Shown: positions 34,406-43,616, counted from the first letter of the stretch. The stretch: 64,000 nt of DNA from Lachnospiraceae bacterium KGMB03038 (GCA_007361935.1 CP041667.1:2818501-2882500), one strand, 5' to 3'. Program-made: numbers and translations. The notes: generated from the sequence alone by a model not told the origin.

Positions 34406-36013
34406 ATGCCTACTAACCAAAAATACCATAAAAATTATACCGAATTCGGCGAACCTTATCAACTGGTTTTGCCATTAAATTTGGAAGGTTTGGTTCCTGA
34501 TGATGATTCTGTCCGACTGCTGAGCCACGAATTGGAGGGATTGGATTACAGCTTGCTGTATCAGGCTTACTCTGCCAAAGGCGGAAATCCGGCAGTGGAT
34601 CCTAAGACCATGTTCAAGATCCTGACCTATGCGTATTCCCAGAACATTTATTCATCCAGAAAAATTGAAACCGCATGCAGACGAGATATCAACTTTATGT
34701 GGCTGCTCGCCGGGCAGAAAGCACCTGACCACAGCACGATCGCACGTTTCCGTACCGGATTCCTGGCGGATGCCTGTGAAGATCTCTTCTATCAAATGGT
34801 AAAGAGACTGAAAAATGCGGGCGAGCTGTCGAAGGAAACCGTTTTTATTGATGGGACAACGCTGGAGGCATGCGCAAACAAATATACCTTTGTCTGGAAA
34901 AAATCCGTAGGGAAATGGGAAACAAAAATGTTCCAGAAAGTACAGGAAGCCGTAGCTCTTCTGAACCAGGAGTATCTACAGAGTTTTTCTGTAACGGAAG
35001 GAACAAGAACACAGGATCTTCAGAAGATCTGTCGGTTTCTGGAACAGAGCTGTAAAGAACAGCATACCGTTTTTGTCCATGGAAGAGGGAAACGGAAAAG
35101 CCGGAACCAGAAATATCTGGAACTGTTCCAACGTTTTCTGGAACGGCAGACCATCTACGACTGGCATACAGCCAGCTTCCGGGGACGGAATAATTATTGT
35201 AAGACGGATCCGGACGCCACATTCATGCATATGAAGGATGACCATATGCGGAATGCCCAGTTGAAGCCGGGATATAACGTACAGATCGCAGTGGACAGCG
35301 AATATATTGTCGCGACAGATATTTTTCAGGATCGGAATGATGTATGGACGCTGGTCCCTTTTTTAAAGAGAATGGAAGAAAAACTGGGATTCCGTTATCC
35401 AAGCGTGACGGCAGATTCAGGATATGAAAGTGAAGAAGGATACAGCTATCTGAGAGACCAGAAACAAAAGCCCTATATCAAACCGCAAACGTATGAGAAA
35501 TGGAAAAAGAGGAGTTTTAAAAAGGATATCAGTAAACGTGAGAACATGGGTTATGATGAAAGGACAGATACCTATACGTGTCATGCCGGGAAGAAACTGC
35601 GGCCGATTTTCCTGAAAAAGCAGACAAGTAAAAGTGGCTATGAATCCGAAGTCACCGTCTACGAATGCGAAGATTGTACGGACTGTCCTTATAAAGAGAA
35701 ATGTACAAAAGCAAAAGGGAACAAACGGCTGTATGTATCCAAAAGCTTTTTGGAGAAACGACAGGAATCCTATGAAAACATCCTGAGCGAAACCGGGCTC
35801 CTATACCGGATGAACCGTTCGATCCAGGTGGAGGGAGCATTTGGAGTCCTGAAAAACGACTATGAATTTCAAAGATTTTTACTCCGTGGAAAAACCAAAG
35901 TAAAACTGGAGATTCTTTTATTGAGTATGGGCTATAATCTCAACAAACTTCACGCTAAAATACAAAATGACCGAACCGGAAACCATCTGTTTCCAGTGAA
36001 GGAATCTGCTTAA
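34406..36013 (+). CDS. IS1182-family transposase
   Basis: A 535-residue DDE transposase. The N-terminal domain (YQLVLPLNLEGLVPDDDSVRLL; DPKTMFKILTYAYSQNIYSSRKIE; DHSTIARFRTGF) is typical of IS1182. The catalytic core shows FIDGTTLEA and VTADSGYES aspartates and the terminal glutamate in RSIQVEGAFGVLKND. A cysteine cluster (CEDCTDCPYKEKC) lies between, as in most members. Intact, with no frameshift. The start lies 5 bases after a -10 box and has no ribosome binding site. Confidence 0.93.
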   Translation: MPTNQKYHKNYTEFGEPYQLVLPLNLEGLVPDDDSVRLLSHELEGLDYSLLYQAYSAKGGNPAVDPKTMFKILTYAYSQNIYSSRKIETACRRDINFMWLLAGQKAPDHSTIARFRTGFLADACEDLFYQMVKRLKNAGELSKETVFIDGTTLEACANKYTFVWKKSVGKWETKMFQKVQEAVALLNQEYLQSFSVTEGTRTQDLQKICRFLEQSCKEQHTVFVHGRGKRKSRNQKYLELFQRFLERQTIYDWHTASFRGRNNYCKTDPDATFMHMKDDHMRNAQLKPGYNVQIAVDSEYIVATDIFQDRNDVWTLVPFLKRMEEKLGFRYPSVTADSGYESEEGYSYLRDQKQKPYIKPQTYEKWKKRSFKKDISKRENMGYDERTDTYTCHAGKKLRPIFLKKQTSKSGYESEVTVYECEDCTDCPYKEKCTKAKGNKRLYVSKSFLEKRQESYENILSETGLLYRMNRSIQVEGAFGVLKNDYEFQRFLLRGKTKVKLEILLLSMGYNLNKLHAKIQNDRTGNHLFPVKESA

Positions 36014-36051
36014 TCAAACAGAAACTAAGCAGCTTTATTAAAGTATGCTCA

Positions 36052-36096
36052 AAAACGGAAGTAATCCACAGAACAAAGTGGAATCACTTCCGTTTT
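36052..36096. terminator. Bidirectional terminator inside IS1182 right end
   Basis: Arms AACGGAAGTaATCCAC and GTGGAaTCACTTCCGTT, with A run before and T run after. It lies downstream of the transposase and would stop transcripts both leaving and entering the element. Confidence 0.8.
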
Positions 36097-36197
36097 CCTT
36101 TAAATGGAGCGAGGGTATCGCTCCATCACCTAATTTGATGATTTTGCGACACCCCCTTTTTATTTTCTGACCTTCAGCAAATACCGCTGGCTGGAAA

Positions 36198-36710
36198 CTA
36201 TCTGAAATAATCCTCAATACCAATACCGATCGTAGACCAATAGTCCGCTTTTTTCTTCTCCTCTTCAATTTCTCTTTCGTCCATCGGATCTCCATCCTCA
36301 TCCGCTTCCCTTATCATTTCTTCAACATCTTTGGGAATAGAGGGACGGTATACTCCAACACTGCTATTTAAGAATCCATAGGAATATTCATTTTCGCTGT
36401 CGTCAATAGCCCCATGATTTTCTTCCCTAAGTATCTTGTACAGTGTATCCGCTTTGATCTGAAAAGCAGGCACATCGTAGATGGTCGGCTGCAGTTCCCC
36501 GTCAATTCCACCCAGGAACTCAATAAATTCCACTTTTCCATCCTCGTCAAAATCAAATCGCAATTCATTGTTAAAATAGTATAGAGAATCCTCCCTTATA
36601 CTATTAGGTTCTCCCAACAAATTTTTTACATCTTCCTGCGAAGAAGATAACGCGATCGCTATATCGTCCAATTCAATTCCCACTAATGGGATAATCTTTA
36701 TTTTCCGCAT
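36198..36710 (-). CDS. Acidic hypothetical protein
   Basis: A 170-residue, strongly acidic soluble protein with pattern LGEPNSIREDSLYYFNNELRFDFDEDGKVEFIEF, then a very acidic C-terminal part (EADEDGDPMDEREIEEE). ATG 36710 follows GGAGGGCGGCG. I do not recognise the family. Size, acidity and the LGxPxS...F opening are similar to immunity proteins of polymorphic toxins, which would suit this worn accessory region, but no toxin is adjacent. Treat the immunity idea as a guess. Confidence 0.6.
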   Translation of the reverse strand: MRKIKIIPLVGIELDDIAIALSSSQEDVKNLLGEPNSIREDSLYYFNNELRFDFDEDGKVEFIEFLGGIDGELQPTIYDVPAFQIKADTLYKILREENHGAIDDSENEYSYGFLNSSVGVYRPSIPKDVEEMIREADEDGDPMDEREIEEEKKKADYWSTIGIGIEDYFR

Positions 36711-36752
36711 AATCGCCGCCCTCCTGAATATTCAATCAGTTCTCTTTGATGA

Positions 36753-36887
36753 TCAGGCACTTAGCTTCGCTCCTTCCTGCGCGATATTTCTGTAATAGGG
36801 AAGTATGTCTTTGATTCCAAATCTGAAACAACATCCCATATTTATATGTCCGAAATACTTATATAAAGTATTATACCTATATTTCAT
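36753..36887 (-). CDS. Possible 44-residue fragment of an upstream gene
   Basis: A short minus-strand frame from ATG 36887 to the stop at 36753 reads a plausible protein end (FGIKDILPYYRNIAQEGAKLSA) located 43 bases before the acidic gene. No ribosome binding site precedes the ATG, so it may be the 3' remnant of a lost gene. Confidence 0.3.
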   Translation of the reverse strand: MKYRYNTLYKYFGHINMGCCFRFGIKDILPYYRNIAQEGAKLSA

Positions 36888-37434
36888 ATTTTAAACAATT
36901 CTTTTCCAGTCAATTGGGTATTCCGGCCTACTCTCTAACAAACAGATCAAAGCTCTCTCTTTGTGTTGATTCGCCGCACAACCTTTTTGATAAGCAGTAC
37001 TAATAAAAAATAAATCACACATCGAAAAATAAAAAATCAATCGGATAGCTGATTGATGGCTATGCGGTTGATATAGGATTATGTGAAATCAACTCTTTAT
37101 TGATAATCTTTTCCGATGTATTATGGATACAGTTCATGACAAAGATTACTTTTGGAAAATGACTATTTGGTGAAAGACTTGATGATATGCATACTATTGC
37201 ATTCTTCTAAGTCCATTAACATCATCGGATAAGAAAAATAACCTTAGGTTTAATCTCCCATCTGGTGGGGCTATATAGTTTTTGATTTTGAATATGAAAT
37301 CTTTTGATTTTGTCCTTTCTAATATTCCGATACTAAAATATGATTAGAGCTTCCAATGCACTTACATACTTTGAAACATAAAATCCATTCCCCGGCAATT
37401 TGCCGGGGATGGATCTTTCTTTAAGCTTAAAGTA
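36888..37434. other. A+T-rich intergenic region
   Basis: No gene seen in either strand. It contains a minus-strand hairpin with a T run (ATCAATC/GATTGAT, 37029-37057) and the mcrC terminator at its right edge. Confidence 0.5.
37383..37414 (-). terminator. Terminator of the mcrBC operon
   Basis: A strong stem ATCCAT-CCCCGGC / GCCGGGG-ATGGAT with a 5-base loop, 20 bases after the mcrC stop; a TTTTATG stretch follows on the minus strand. Confidence 0.8.
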
Positions 37435-38463
37435 CTAAAAATAAAATTTAATAATATCATCTAATTGTTCCGAAATTTTTGAAAAATTTTTGTTTAAATC
37501 TAAAGCTCGAACGGCAATTTGATTCCCACTCATCCGATATGTTCCATTCAGCACAATATCTTCATCGGTCTGAGCATAAAGAAGCATTCCCGATACAGTA
37601 TGTTCACAATTCTTTAGTTCAAACTCTTTGTTCTTTACATAAGTAAAAATTTGATAAAGATTATTGGAATGCAAAGTATTAATGCCGTATTGTGTTTGAG
37701 TCATATGTGAATAATATTTTGCATCAATAATCAGAATATTATTTCCTTTCGATAACATGATATCCGTTTGCATTTTTGGCAGCATCTCATTTTCATCATC
37801 ATCAAGCTGCCATGCAATTTGAGCGGCGTTGACCGTGAGCTCAGGATGCTCTTTCCGATAATATTCCAGAAGAAATTTTTCATATAAACGTGACATACGT
37901 TGCTCATCGGTAAAGTCCATTATACGGACATCACCACTATGTTGGGTTTGCAGCAATCCCATATAAACTAAATAACAAATGCCAATTAACATCTGATAAC
38001 TTTGATTCGTTCGATTATAATTTTGATTCCAATTTACGGAATGCAAATCGATTTCATCAACGTCAGAAAAATATAATAAAAGATTTCGCAAATGCTTTTT
38101 TCTCTTATTTGTTATATCCGCTATAAGGAGAAGCCGTACCGTTGATTTAATAATCTGGTTAAATATAGTGTTGACTGAAAATTCATCATAATTACAAATC
38201 ATCTGCTTCTTTATCATGGCCTGGGTTTTAATAGATTCTGAAATATTTAACTTTCCTTGCAAAGTAGAAAGTGGTTCTGATTTTGAAATGTAATCTTTAC
38301 CCAAGCCACGCTTTACTTGTATACTAATACCCTTATCCAGAATCGCTGCATATAACTCCGCAGTATTGTGAAAACTTTCTGTTGCAATATCTTTGTAATT
38401 TTGCGTTTGTAATGTTTGAAAGGCATAGGACAGCATATAATAGATATTTTGTATAGGAATCAT
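37435..38463 (-). CDS. mcrC: McrC subunit of McrBC methylation-dependent restriction system
   Basis: A 342-residue McrC. It supplies the nuclease to McrB: the PD-(D/E)xK-type residues are seen in QTDIML (near residue 232) and IIDAKYYS (near 246). The N-terminal part (IPIQNIYYMLSYAFQ, then LQGKLNISESIKTQ) is standard for McrC. McrBC cuts DNA carrying methylcytosine. ATG 38463 follows AAGGAG and overlaps the mcrB stop. McrC is intact, but the system is probably inactive because mcrB is broken. Confidence 0.9.
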   Translation of the reverse strand: MIPIQNIYYMLSYAFQTLQTQNYKDIATESFHNTAELYAAILDKGISIQVKRGLGKDYISKSEPLSTLQGKLNISESIKTQAMIKKQMICNYDEFSVNTIFNQIIKSTVRLLLIADITNKRKKHLRNLLLYFSDVDEIDLHSVNWNQNYNRTNQSYQMLIGICYLVYMGLLQTQHSGDVRIMDFTDEQRMSRLYEKFLLEYYRKEHPELTVNAAQIAWQLDDDENEMLPKMQTDIMLSKGNNILIIDAKYYSHMTQTQYGINTLHSNNLYQIFTYVKNKEFELKNCEHTVSGMLLYAQTDEDIVLNGTYRMSGNQIAVRALDLNKNFSKISEQLDDIIKFYF

Positions 38464-38751
38464 TTGATAGCACTCCTTAATCTGTCGGACCATTCTATAA
38501 CTTTAGTTGGTTCATCAAACCAGTATTCTTTTAAAAGTGGAATGAGTTCGAATTCGACAATGGAAGCCAGTGCTTGTTCGGAAACAGTCTCTTCGGTCAT
38601 TCCACAGAAATAGCTGTGCCCGATACAGAAGCCTTCTCCTAAAGAAGCATCCCCAGTAATATTTACATTCAACTGCTTGACGCAGGAAATCAACTTATTA
38701 AATTTCGGGCTATTTAACGAGTCTTGATAAGTATGAAATCCTTCTATATTA
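38460..38751 (-). pseudogene. mcrB: mcrB, 3' fragment after IS256 insertion
   Basis: The minus-strand frame from 38751 reads NIEGFHTYQDSLNSPKFNKLI and continues to the stop at 38460. Joined to 40125-41953, keeping one copy of the 8-base duplication, it gives a continuous frame of 706 residues with MKPGFNIEGFHT at the join. The part contains the end of the AAA+ lid region. Confidence 0.9.
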
Positions 38752-38759
38752 AATCCGGG
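38752..38759. repeat. Target duplication of IS256-family element, left copy
   Basis: AATCCGGG, identical to 40125-40132, directly flanks the element. Eight bases is the usual length for the IS256 family. Confidence 0.9.
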
Positions 38760-40124
38760 GATAACGTATAATTAATTTCGCAAAATCAATTTCATAAAAA
38801 TAGACATGGTCTATAGCCGTTTGGTAAAATCAAGTCACCACAACTAAATCTATCAAAGGAGGCTATAGAACCATGTCTGATAAGATTATACAGCTAAATG
38901 AGGACTTAATAAAGCATGATTTAAAGGATCTTGTCCGTAACAGTGTCGAAGAAACATTAAACGCCCTGCTCGATAAGGAAGCCGACGAATTAGTCAACGC
39001 TGAAAAGTATGAGCGCTCCTCTGACCGCCAGGGATATCGTTCCGGCCATTATAAGCGAAATCTCCACACTACCGCAGGGGAAGTCGAACTGAAGGTTCCT
39101 AAACTGAAAGGGGTTCCTTTCGAGACAGCCATTATCGAAAGATATCGTCGCAGAGAATCTTCCGTGGAAGAAGCTCTTATTGAGATGTATCTGGCCGGTG
39201 TTTCTGTCCGACGCGTGGAAGATATCACCGAAGCCTTATGGGGAACGAAAGTATCCCCTGGAACCATCAGTAACCTGAATAAAAAGGCTTATGAGCATAT
39301 TGAAACCTGGCGTACCCGTCCGCTTTCCGGGAACTATCCTTATGTTTACGTAGATGGTGTTTACCTGAAACGTAGCTGGGGCGGCGAGATCCAGAACGTT
39401 TCTGTTCTCGTTGCCATTGGCGTCAGTCAGGATGGCTGCCGGGAAATCCTTGGTGCTGCGGAAGGGATGAAAGAGGATCGTGAAAGCTGGCGTTCTTTCT
39501 TCGTATGGTTGAAAGAACGCGGGCTTACTGGTGTACGTTTGATCATCGGCGATAAGAATCTCGGTATGCTTGAAACCATTCCGGAAGTCTTTCCGGATGC
39601 CAGATATCAGCGCTGTACGGTTCATTTTTACAGAAATATATTTTCTGTTACCCCCCGTAACAAGATGAAAACGGTAGCGCTTATGCTCAAGGCGATCCAT
39701 GCGCAGGAAAGCAAGGAAGCCGCCCGTGAAAAAGCAATCCAGGTAGCGGAGAAACTCCGTGCCATGAAGCTTGCTAAAGCTGCCAAGAAGGTAGAGGACG
39801 GGATTGAAGAAACCTTGACCTATATGGATTTTCCTACGCAGCATTGGACCCGGATCCGAACCAATAACGCTATTGAGCGCCTCAACCGTGAGATTAAACG
39901 GCGTACAAAAGCGATCGGTGCTTTTCCTGACGGGCAGAGTGCCTTGATGCTCGTATGTGCCAGACTGCGTCACGTAGCAGCAACCAGTTGGGGAGCCAGA
40001 CGCTATATGAATATGGATCATCTTTTCAAAACAGAAGAGGATCTGCTGTCTGATATCATAGCCGGCTGACTACCGGCTGCTAAACGGCTAGGTTTTGATT
40101 TTGCGAAAAACTATTGACACTATC
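38760..40124 (+). mobile_element. IS256-family insertion sequence in mcrB
   Basis: A 1365-base element with related inverted ends GATAACGTATAATTA...TTTCGCAAAATCAA and GATAGTGTCAATAGT...TTTCGCAAAATCAA (the latter read from the right end), flanked by the 8-base repeat AATCCGGG. It contains one intact transposase. The insertion splits mcrB near codon 610. Confidence 0.95.
38873..40069 (+). CDS. IS256-family transposase
   Basis: A 398-residue mutator-type DDE transposase with SSDRQGYRSGHYKRNLHTTAGEV near the N terminus, first catalytic aspartate in YVYVDGVYLK, second in IIGDKNLGM, and the glutamate in RTNNAIERLNREIKRRTKAIG. CTVHFYRN, part of the C/H region, is present. AAAGGAGGCTATAGAACC precedes the ATG. 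Intact. Transcribed opposite to mcrB. Confidence 0.95.
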   Translation: MSDKIIQLNEDLIKHDLKDLVRNSVEETLNALLDKEADELVNAEKYERSSDRQGYRSGHYKRNLHTTAGEVELKVPKLKGVPFETAIIERYRRRESSVEEALIEMYLAGVSVRRVEDITEALWGTKVSPGTISNLNKKAYEHIETWRTRPLSGNYPYVYVDGVYLKRSWGGEIQNVSVLVAIGVSQDGCREILGAAEGMKEDRESWRSFFVWLKERGLTGVRLIIGDKNLGMLETIPEVFPDARYQRCTVHFYRNIFSVTPRNKMKTVALMLKAIHAQESKEAAREKAIQVAEKLRAMKLAKAAKKVEDGIEETLTYMDFPTQHWTRIRTNNAIERLNREIKRRTKAIGAFPDGQSALMLVCARLRHVAATSWGARRYMNMDHLFKTEEDLLSDIIAG

Positions 40125-40132
40125 AATCCGGG
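40125..40132. repeat. Target duplication of IS256-family element, right copy
   Basis: AATCCGGG, identical to 38752-38759, immediately after the right inverted repeat. Confidence 0.9.
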
Positions 40133-41953
40133 TTTCATAGTGATAAAAGAAAACCTTCTTCTTAATGCGTAATCTAACATAGCAAGGCTTCGATCAGCAG
40201 TGTTCATCATACCGATTATATATACATTTTGAGGTACAGAAAATTTTTCATCTGAATATAATAATTGTAATTCAATACCGCGTTTGTCTGTTTCAATCAA
40301 CATAAATAATTCGCCAAAAATCTTGCTTAAATTTCCCCGGTTAATTTCATCAATAATAAAGAAATAATCATTTTCATCGTCTTCTTCTGCTTTTTTACAA
40401 AATTTGTAAAAAGCTCCTTTTTTTATAATGAATCCACTTTCAGTAGGTCTATATCCTTCGATAAAATCTTCGTATGAATAACTTTGATGAAATTGAATCA
40501 TCTGTACACGATCAGAAATTTTAGCCCCGATCATGGAATATGCCAGTCGTTTTGCCGTAAATGTTTTACCAACTCCCGGCGCCCCTTGCAAGATGATATT
40601 CTTTTTAGCTTTTAAAACACTGGCAAGTGTTTCATAATCATTTTCGTTCATATACACATCTGAAAGAAAATCTTCCGGTGTATATAATGGATAATCTATT
40701 TCAGGCTGTGCATCAATATCATCCAGGTCATCAGAAACAAATAATGCATTCAATTTCTCAATATATTCTGTATAAGGAGAAATATCGGTCAAGCGTTTAG
40801 AAACGGCATTTCCCGGATATTCCCATTCACCTACTTGTATCCATTTTACATTTCGGATATTTTTATATTTGGGGCGTGAGTCGTCAAAAACATATCCACC
40901 AGTAATAATCCCTTTCCCGACAAGAGTATTTCCACGTTTTGCAAAAATCACGTCATCAACAGCTATTGTTCTGGCAAAATTCCATGCCATAAGAGCCTGA
41001 TTTTTTCGAGAAGTATTTCCATCATAAACATTTATCAAGGCCTGCCTGAGAGATTCTTTTGAGTTGTATCGGTCGTAATCTCCGATATCATCCATTCCAA
41101 TAACCATGATATTTTTCTGACGACATTCATTCCAACTGTCATCATCAAAAACGGTATACATCCAATAATGTGTATTTCGGATATTTTCATCGGATAGTGA
41201 ATTCTGAGAAACGTCATTAGGCTTATCCTTATATCCTACATATTTGCCATAAATATAACCGAACACAACCATTGGAATATTACACTGCTTTGCGAACAGC
41301 GCAATTTGTCCCATTCTTATAAATGGAATATCGCTTGGCTTTTGTTTTAAAAACTGCAATACGTCGAGTTGATTGTTCTGACCGTAAAAGGGCGCAAATA
41401 ATGTCGGAAATAATATTTGATAATATTTCATTCTCCAGACAGTATTAATTCCGGAAATATGTTCTAACTTACTGTAAAGTTTCTGGTAATCTGCTACAGA
41501 ATCAAGATTACCAAAAGAGGAGATTATTTCTGCGCCTTCTACTAAATTATTTCGAATTTCTTCAGCTTTTAGTATGGCATCTTCTTCATCAAGTATCACT
41601 GGTTTTAGTGGTGATCCGCACGTCCATTTCTGGGTCTTTTTATAAAAAAATAATCCGAACTTATATGCGGATCCGCCTGAAATACCGCCAAATGTTTCTC
41701 TAATATTTCTATCCATTTCAAGCATATAACATAGATTCGTCTTATTTCCCTCGTCATTGTAAAATAGGGATGTTAATAAATCTTTCCCAGAAAGAGCCTT
41801 TAGCTGTTCAATGCCGAAACGATTTATGAAATTATTTCTTAACTGTTCCGCCTTTTGTTCAAATAATAGACAATCTGAATTTTGAGCTTCTTCATTAAAC
41901 CATTCTGGAGAATATTTTTTTGATACATCTTCTTTTGATAACGGATCTGTCAT
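40125..41953 (-). pseudogene. mcrB: mcrB, 5' fragment interrupted by IS256 element
   Basis: The N-terminal 609 codons of a McrB-type AAA+ GTPase. An N-terminal domain and an EVE-like recognition segment (residues about 235-365, FARTIAVDDVIFAKRGNTLVGKG) are followed by the motor: Walker A LQGAPGVGKTFTAK near 457, IIDEINRGNLSK near 538, and MNTADRSLAMLDYALRRRF near 584. The IS replaces the end with 12 foreign residues. ATG 41953 follows GGAGGTACGTT. Loss of the last 97 residues should abolish assembly, though excision would restore the gene. Confidence 0.92.
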
Positions 41954-42060
41954 AACGTACCTCCGATTTTTGATTTAAAATTAGTATAACATTAATTTCT
42001 ACACCTGTCATACACTGTAAAAATGTAATGGCTGAATACATTTCTTTTATTCTGGATAAT

Positions 42061-42210
42061 AAGAGCAAGATCCACTACGGTAATACCGAAATCCATGTTA
42101 TGAATTTGCCCTTCCCTTTTGGGGTTGTGATCTTGATGGGAATTTCAAAGAGCAAGATCCACTACGTAATACACAATCGTGTATTCCAGAGTAGTGCTCT
42201 TGCCTGGGAT
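42061..42210. repeat. Two tandem stem-loop units sharing AAGAGCAAGATCCACTACG
   Basis: The 19-base sequence occurs at 42061-42079 and 42148-42166. In each unit it starts a long imperfect hairpin: the second pairs GCAAGATCCACTAC with GTAGTGCTCTTGC around an inner perfect AATACAC/GTGTATT stem; the first pairs with GTTGTGATCTTG around an inner CGGT/ACCG stem. Loop contents differ while stems are kept, which suggests a structural role. No open frame explains them. No known RNA family recognised. Confidence 0.55.
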
Positions 42211-42628
42211 TTCGATTCCCCATACCCTCGATGGTCTGCTTTTTTAGCAGATATCAGCGTTCACTGGAAAGTGAGACGCAGCACAAAAGAAAGATCCCGG
42301 CAGGACAGCCGGCTCTCCCACTTGTGATGTTACTGCGTAACAAGAAAAAGAAAGAGGTAGTCCAGATAACTTGTTTCATAATGATACCGAAACAGTACCG
42401 AAACGTCGCTTTGTACTGCTGACAAGATAAACCTCAACCGATGATAACTGCTGTCAAAAGGCCTTATGGCGATAGGCGAAAATGAAAAGAAAGATACCGA
42501 AACGATGCCCCAGTTGCTGTTCTGTCACCAAAAACGTCAGGACAGCGGAAAGAAGAAACACCGATGCAGCGAATAAGCTGGAAAAGGCGGTGCCGGATAG
42601 TATTCTAACATCGTAAAAATTATGAACC
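42211..42628. other. Unexplained region between stem-loops and terminator
   Basis: No convincing gene. ATACCGAAAC or TACCGAAAC occurs three times (near 42384, 42395 and 42493). A 36-codon plus-strand frame starts at ATG 42467 (MAIGENEKKDTETMPQLL) but lacks a ribosome binding site. A GGGATTTCGATTCCC palindrome near 42207-42222 looks like a tRNA T arm, without the rest of a tRNA. Probably remains of a mobile element. Confidence 0.35.
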
Positions 42629-42673
42629 TCCTGACAGACTTATAAAGTGAGATTTCCTGTCAGGATGCTTTTA
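42629..42673 (+). terminator. Terminator-like hairpin
   Basis: Arms TCCTGACAG and CTGTCAGGA around a 19-base loop, followed by TGCTTTTATTT on the plus strand. It may also stop the minus-strand gene that ends at 42671. Confidence 0.65.
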
Positions 42674-42916
42674 TTTATCTCCTGTATTATTTTCATAATG
42701 TTTGATTTTTCGCATCAGTCCTCTGTATATAGGGTCTTTTAGTAAATATATCTTATCGCGGCTGATCGGATATTCAGACATAAAATCCGGATTTTCTGCG
42801 AAGAATTTTTTCTGTTCCTCATCCGTCAGATGAATTGTATATTCTTCATAGAAATCCATATCATCGCCCAGTACGAATTTTTCAAAACGTTTATATTGTT
42901 CTTCTGTCCATTCCAT
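42671..42916 (-). CDS. Small acidic hypothetical protein
   Basis: An 81-residue protein, EWTEEQYKRFEKFVLGDDMDFYEEYTIHLTDEEQKKFF, mostly helical and acidic. No motif recognised. It starts at ATG 42916 with only a weak binding site (AACAGCAAAA). Its neighbour on the right is the divergent XRE regulator, whose doubled operator lies between them, so the two may be linked in regulation. Confidence 0.5.
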   Translation of the reverse strand: MEWTEEQYKRFEKFVLGDDMDFYEEYTIHLTDEEQKKFFAENPDFMSEYPISRDKIYLLKDPIYRGLMRKIKHYENNTGDK

Positions 42917-42995
42917 TTTTGCTGTTATCCCCTATGTAGGCTAATATATATTTTCCCCTTTTTGCCAATTCTTAAAGATACTCTCAAAACAAATA

Positions 42996-43046
42996 TAGTC
43001 GTAATAAGACTAAAATTCAATAGTCGTGTCGAGACTTTTTTATAAT
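42996..43046 (+). promoter_or_regulatory. XRE promoter with two dyad operators
   Basis: TAGTC-N7-GACTA at 42996-43012 and TAGTC-N7-GACTT at 43021-43037 are two similar dyads spaced 25 bases apart. The second lies directly before a perfect -10 TATAAT at 43041-43046. This is the layout of a self-repressing small XRE regulator. Confidence 0.7.
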
Positions 43047-43075
43047 GGAGAAAAATTGAGGGAAGTAAGTAAGAC

Positions 43076-43282
43076 ATGGTATTTGAAAATATCCGGAATC
43101 TCCGTGAAGATAATGATAAGACACAGCAGGAAATTGCTGATTATCTGAATATAAAGCAGACCACATATTCTAAATATGAATTGGGAAAAATCAATATTCC
43201 AATTGAAGTCTTCATTAAGCTGGCTGACTATTATGGAGTCTCTCTGGATTATCTGGTCGGAAGATCGAAGAACAAAAATTAA
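43076..43282 (+). CDS. Small XRE-family transcriptional regulator
   Basis: A 68-residue Cro/CI-type repressor consisting of one helix-turn-helix domain (TQQEIADYLNIKQTTYSKYELGKINIPIEVFIKLADYYGVSLDYLVGR, seen in order). ATG 43076 follows GAGGGAAG at a rather long distance. It probably represses its own promoter through the two TAGTC/GACTA dyads upstream. A clear terminator follows at once. Confidence 0.85.
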   Translation: MVFENIRNLREDNDKTQQEIADYLNIKQTTYSKYELGKINIPIEVFIKLADYYGVSLDYLVGRSKNKN

Positions 43283-43318
43283 GGATCACCTCTTTTCAGA
43301 AAGAGCAGTGATCCTTTT
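43281..43318 (+). terminator. Terminator of XRE gene
   Basis: Stem GGATCAC/GTGATCC followed by TTTTCTT, beginning at the XRE stop codon. Confidence 0.8.
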
Positions 43319-43490
43319 CTTCATATCATCTTTTCAATTTTATTCTGTAAAAAATTTTCCGGAAAGGAGCATACGTGCAAGATTTCCTCCTTTAATTTTT
43401 ACGTCCATGAGGTAACACCAAGTAACACGAACATTTGTTTAAATATTGCCTTTCCAACACCCGAAAAACCCATATTTTTGCATGAAAAAA

Positions 43491-43564
<74 letters not shown>

Positions 43565-43616
43565 ATAAATGACCGGATGCTCTTTTCTCCAAGCCTCCGG
43601 CGCCCCTGCCAAGGAA

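Larger units (their letters stand above)
34296..36156 (+). mobile_element. IS1182-family insertion sequence
   Basis: An 1861-base element with inverted ends GGGGGCGTTGCAAAAT (34296-34311) and ATTTTGCGACACCCCC (36141-36156), matching at 14 of 16 bases. It encodes one transposase. Each end has two subterminal hairpins in mirrored order (an ATAGATGA/TCATCTAT- or CATCA/TGATG-type stem and a GGAGC/GCTCC stem). No clear target duplication is seen. Confidence 0.85.

Noticed and set aside
36753..36887. Firm gene call for the 44-codon frame before the acidic gene
   Set aside because: It lacks a ribosome binding site; kept only as a low-confidence fragment.
42207..42222. GGGATTTCGATTCCC as a tRNA T arm
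   Set aside because: No acceptor, D or anticodon arms can be built around it on either strand.
42028..42327. Plus-strand frame of 99 codons
   Set aside because: It runs through both tandem stem-loops, has no ribosome binding site and its translation looks random.
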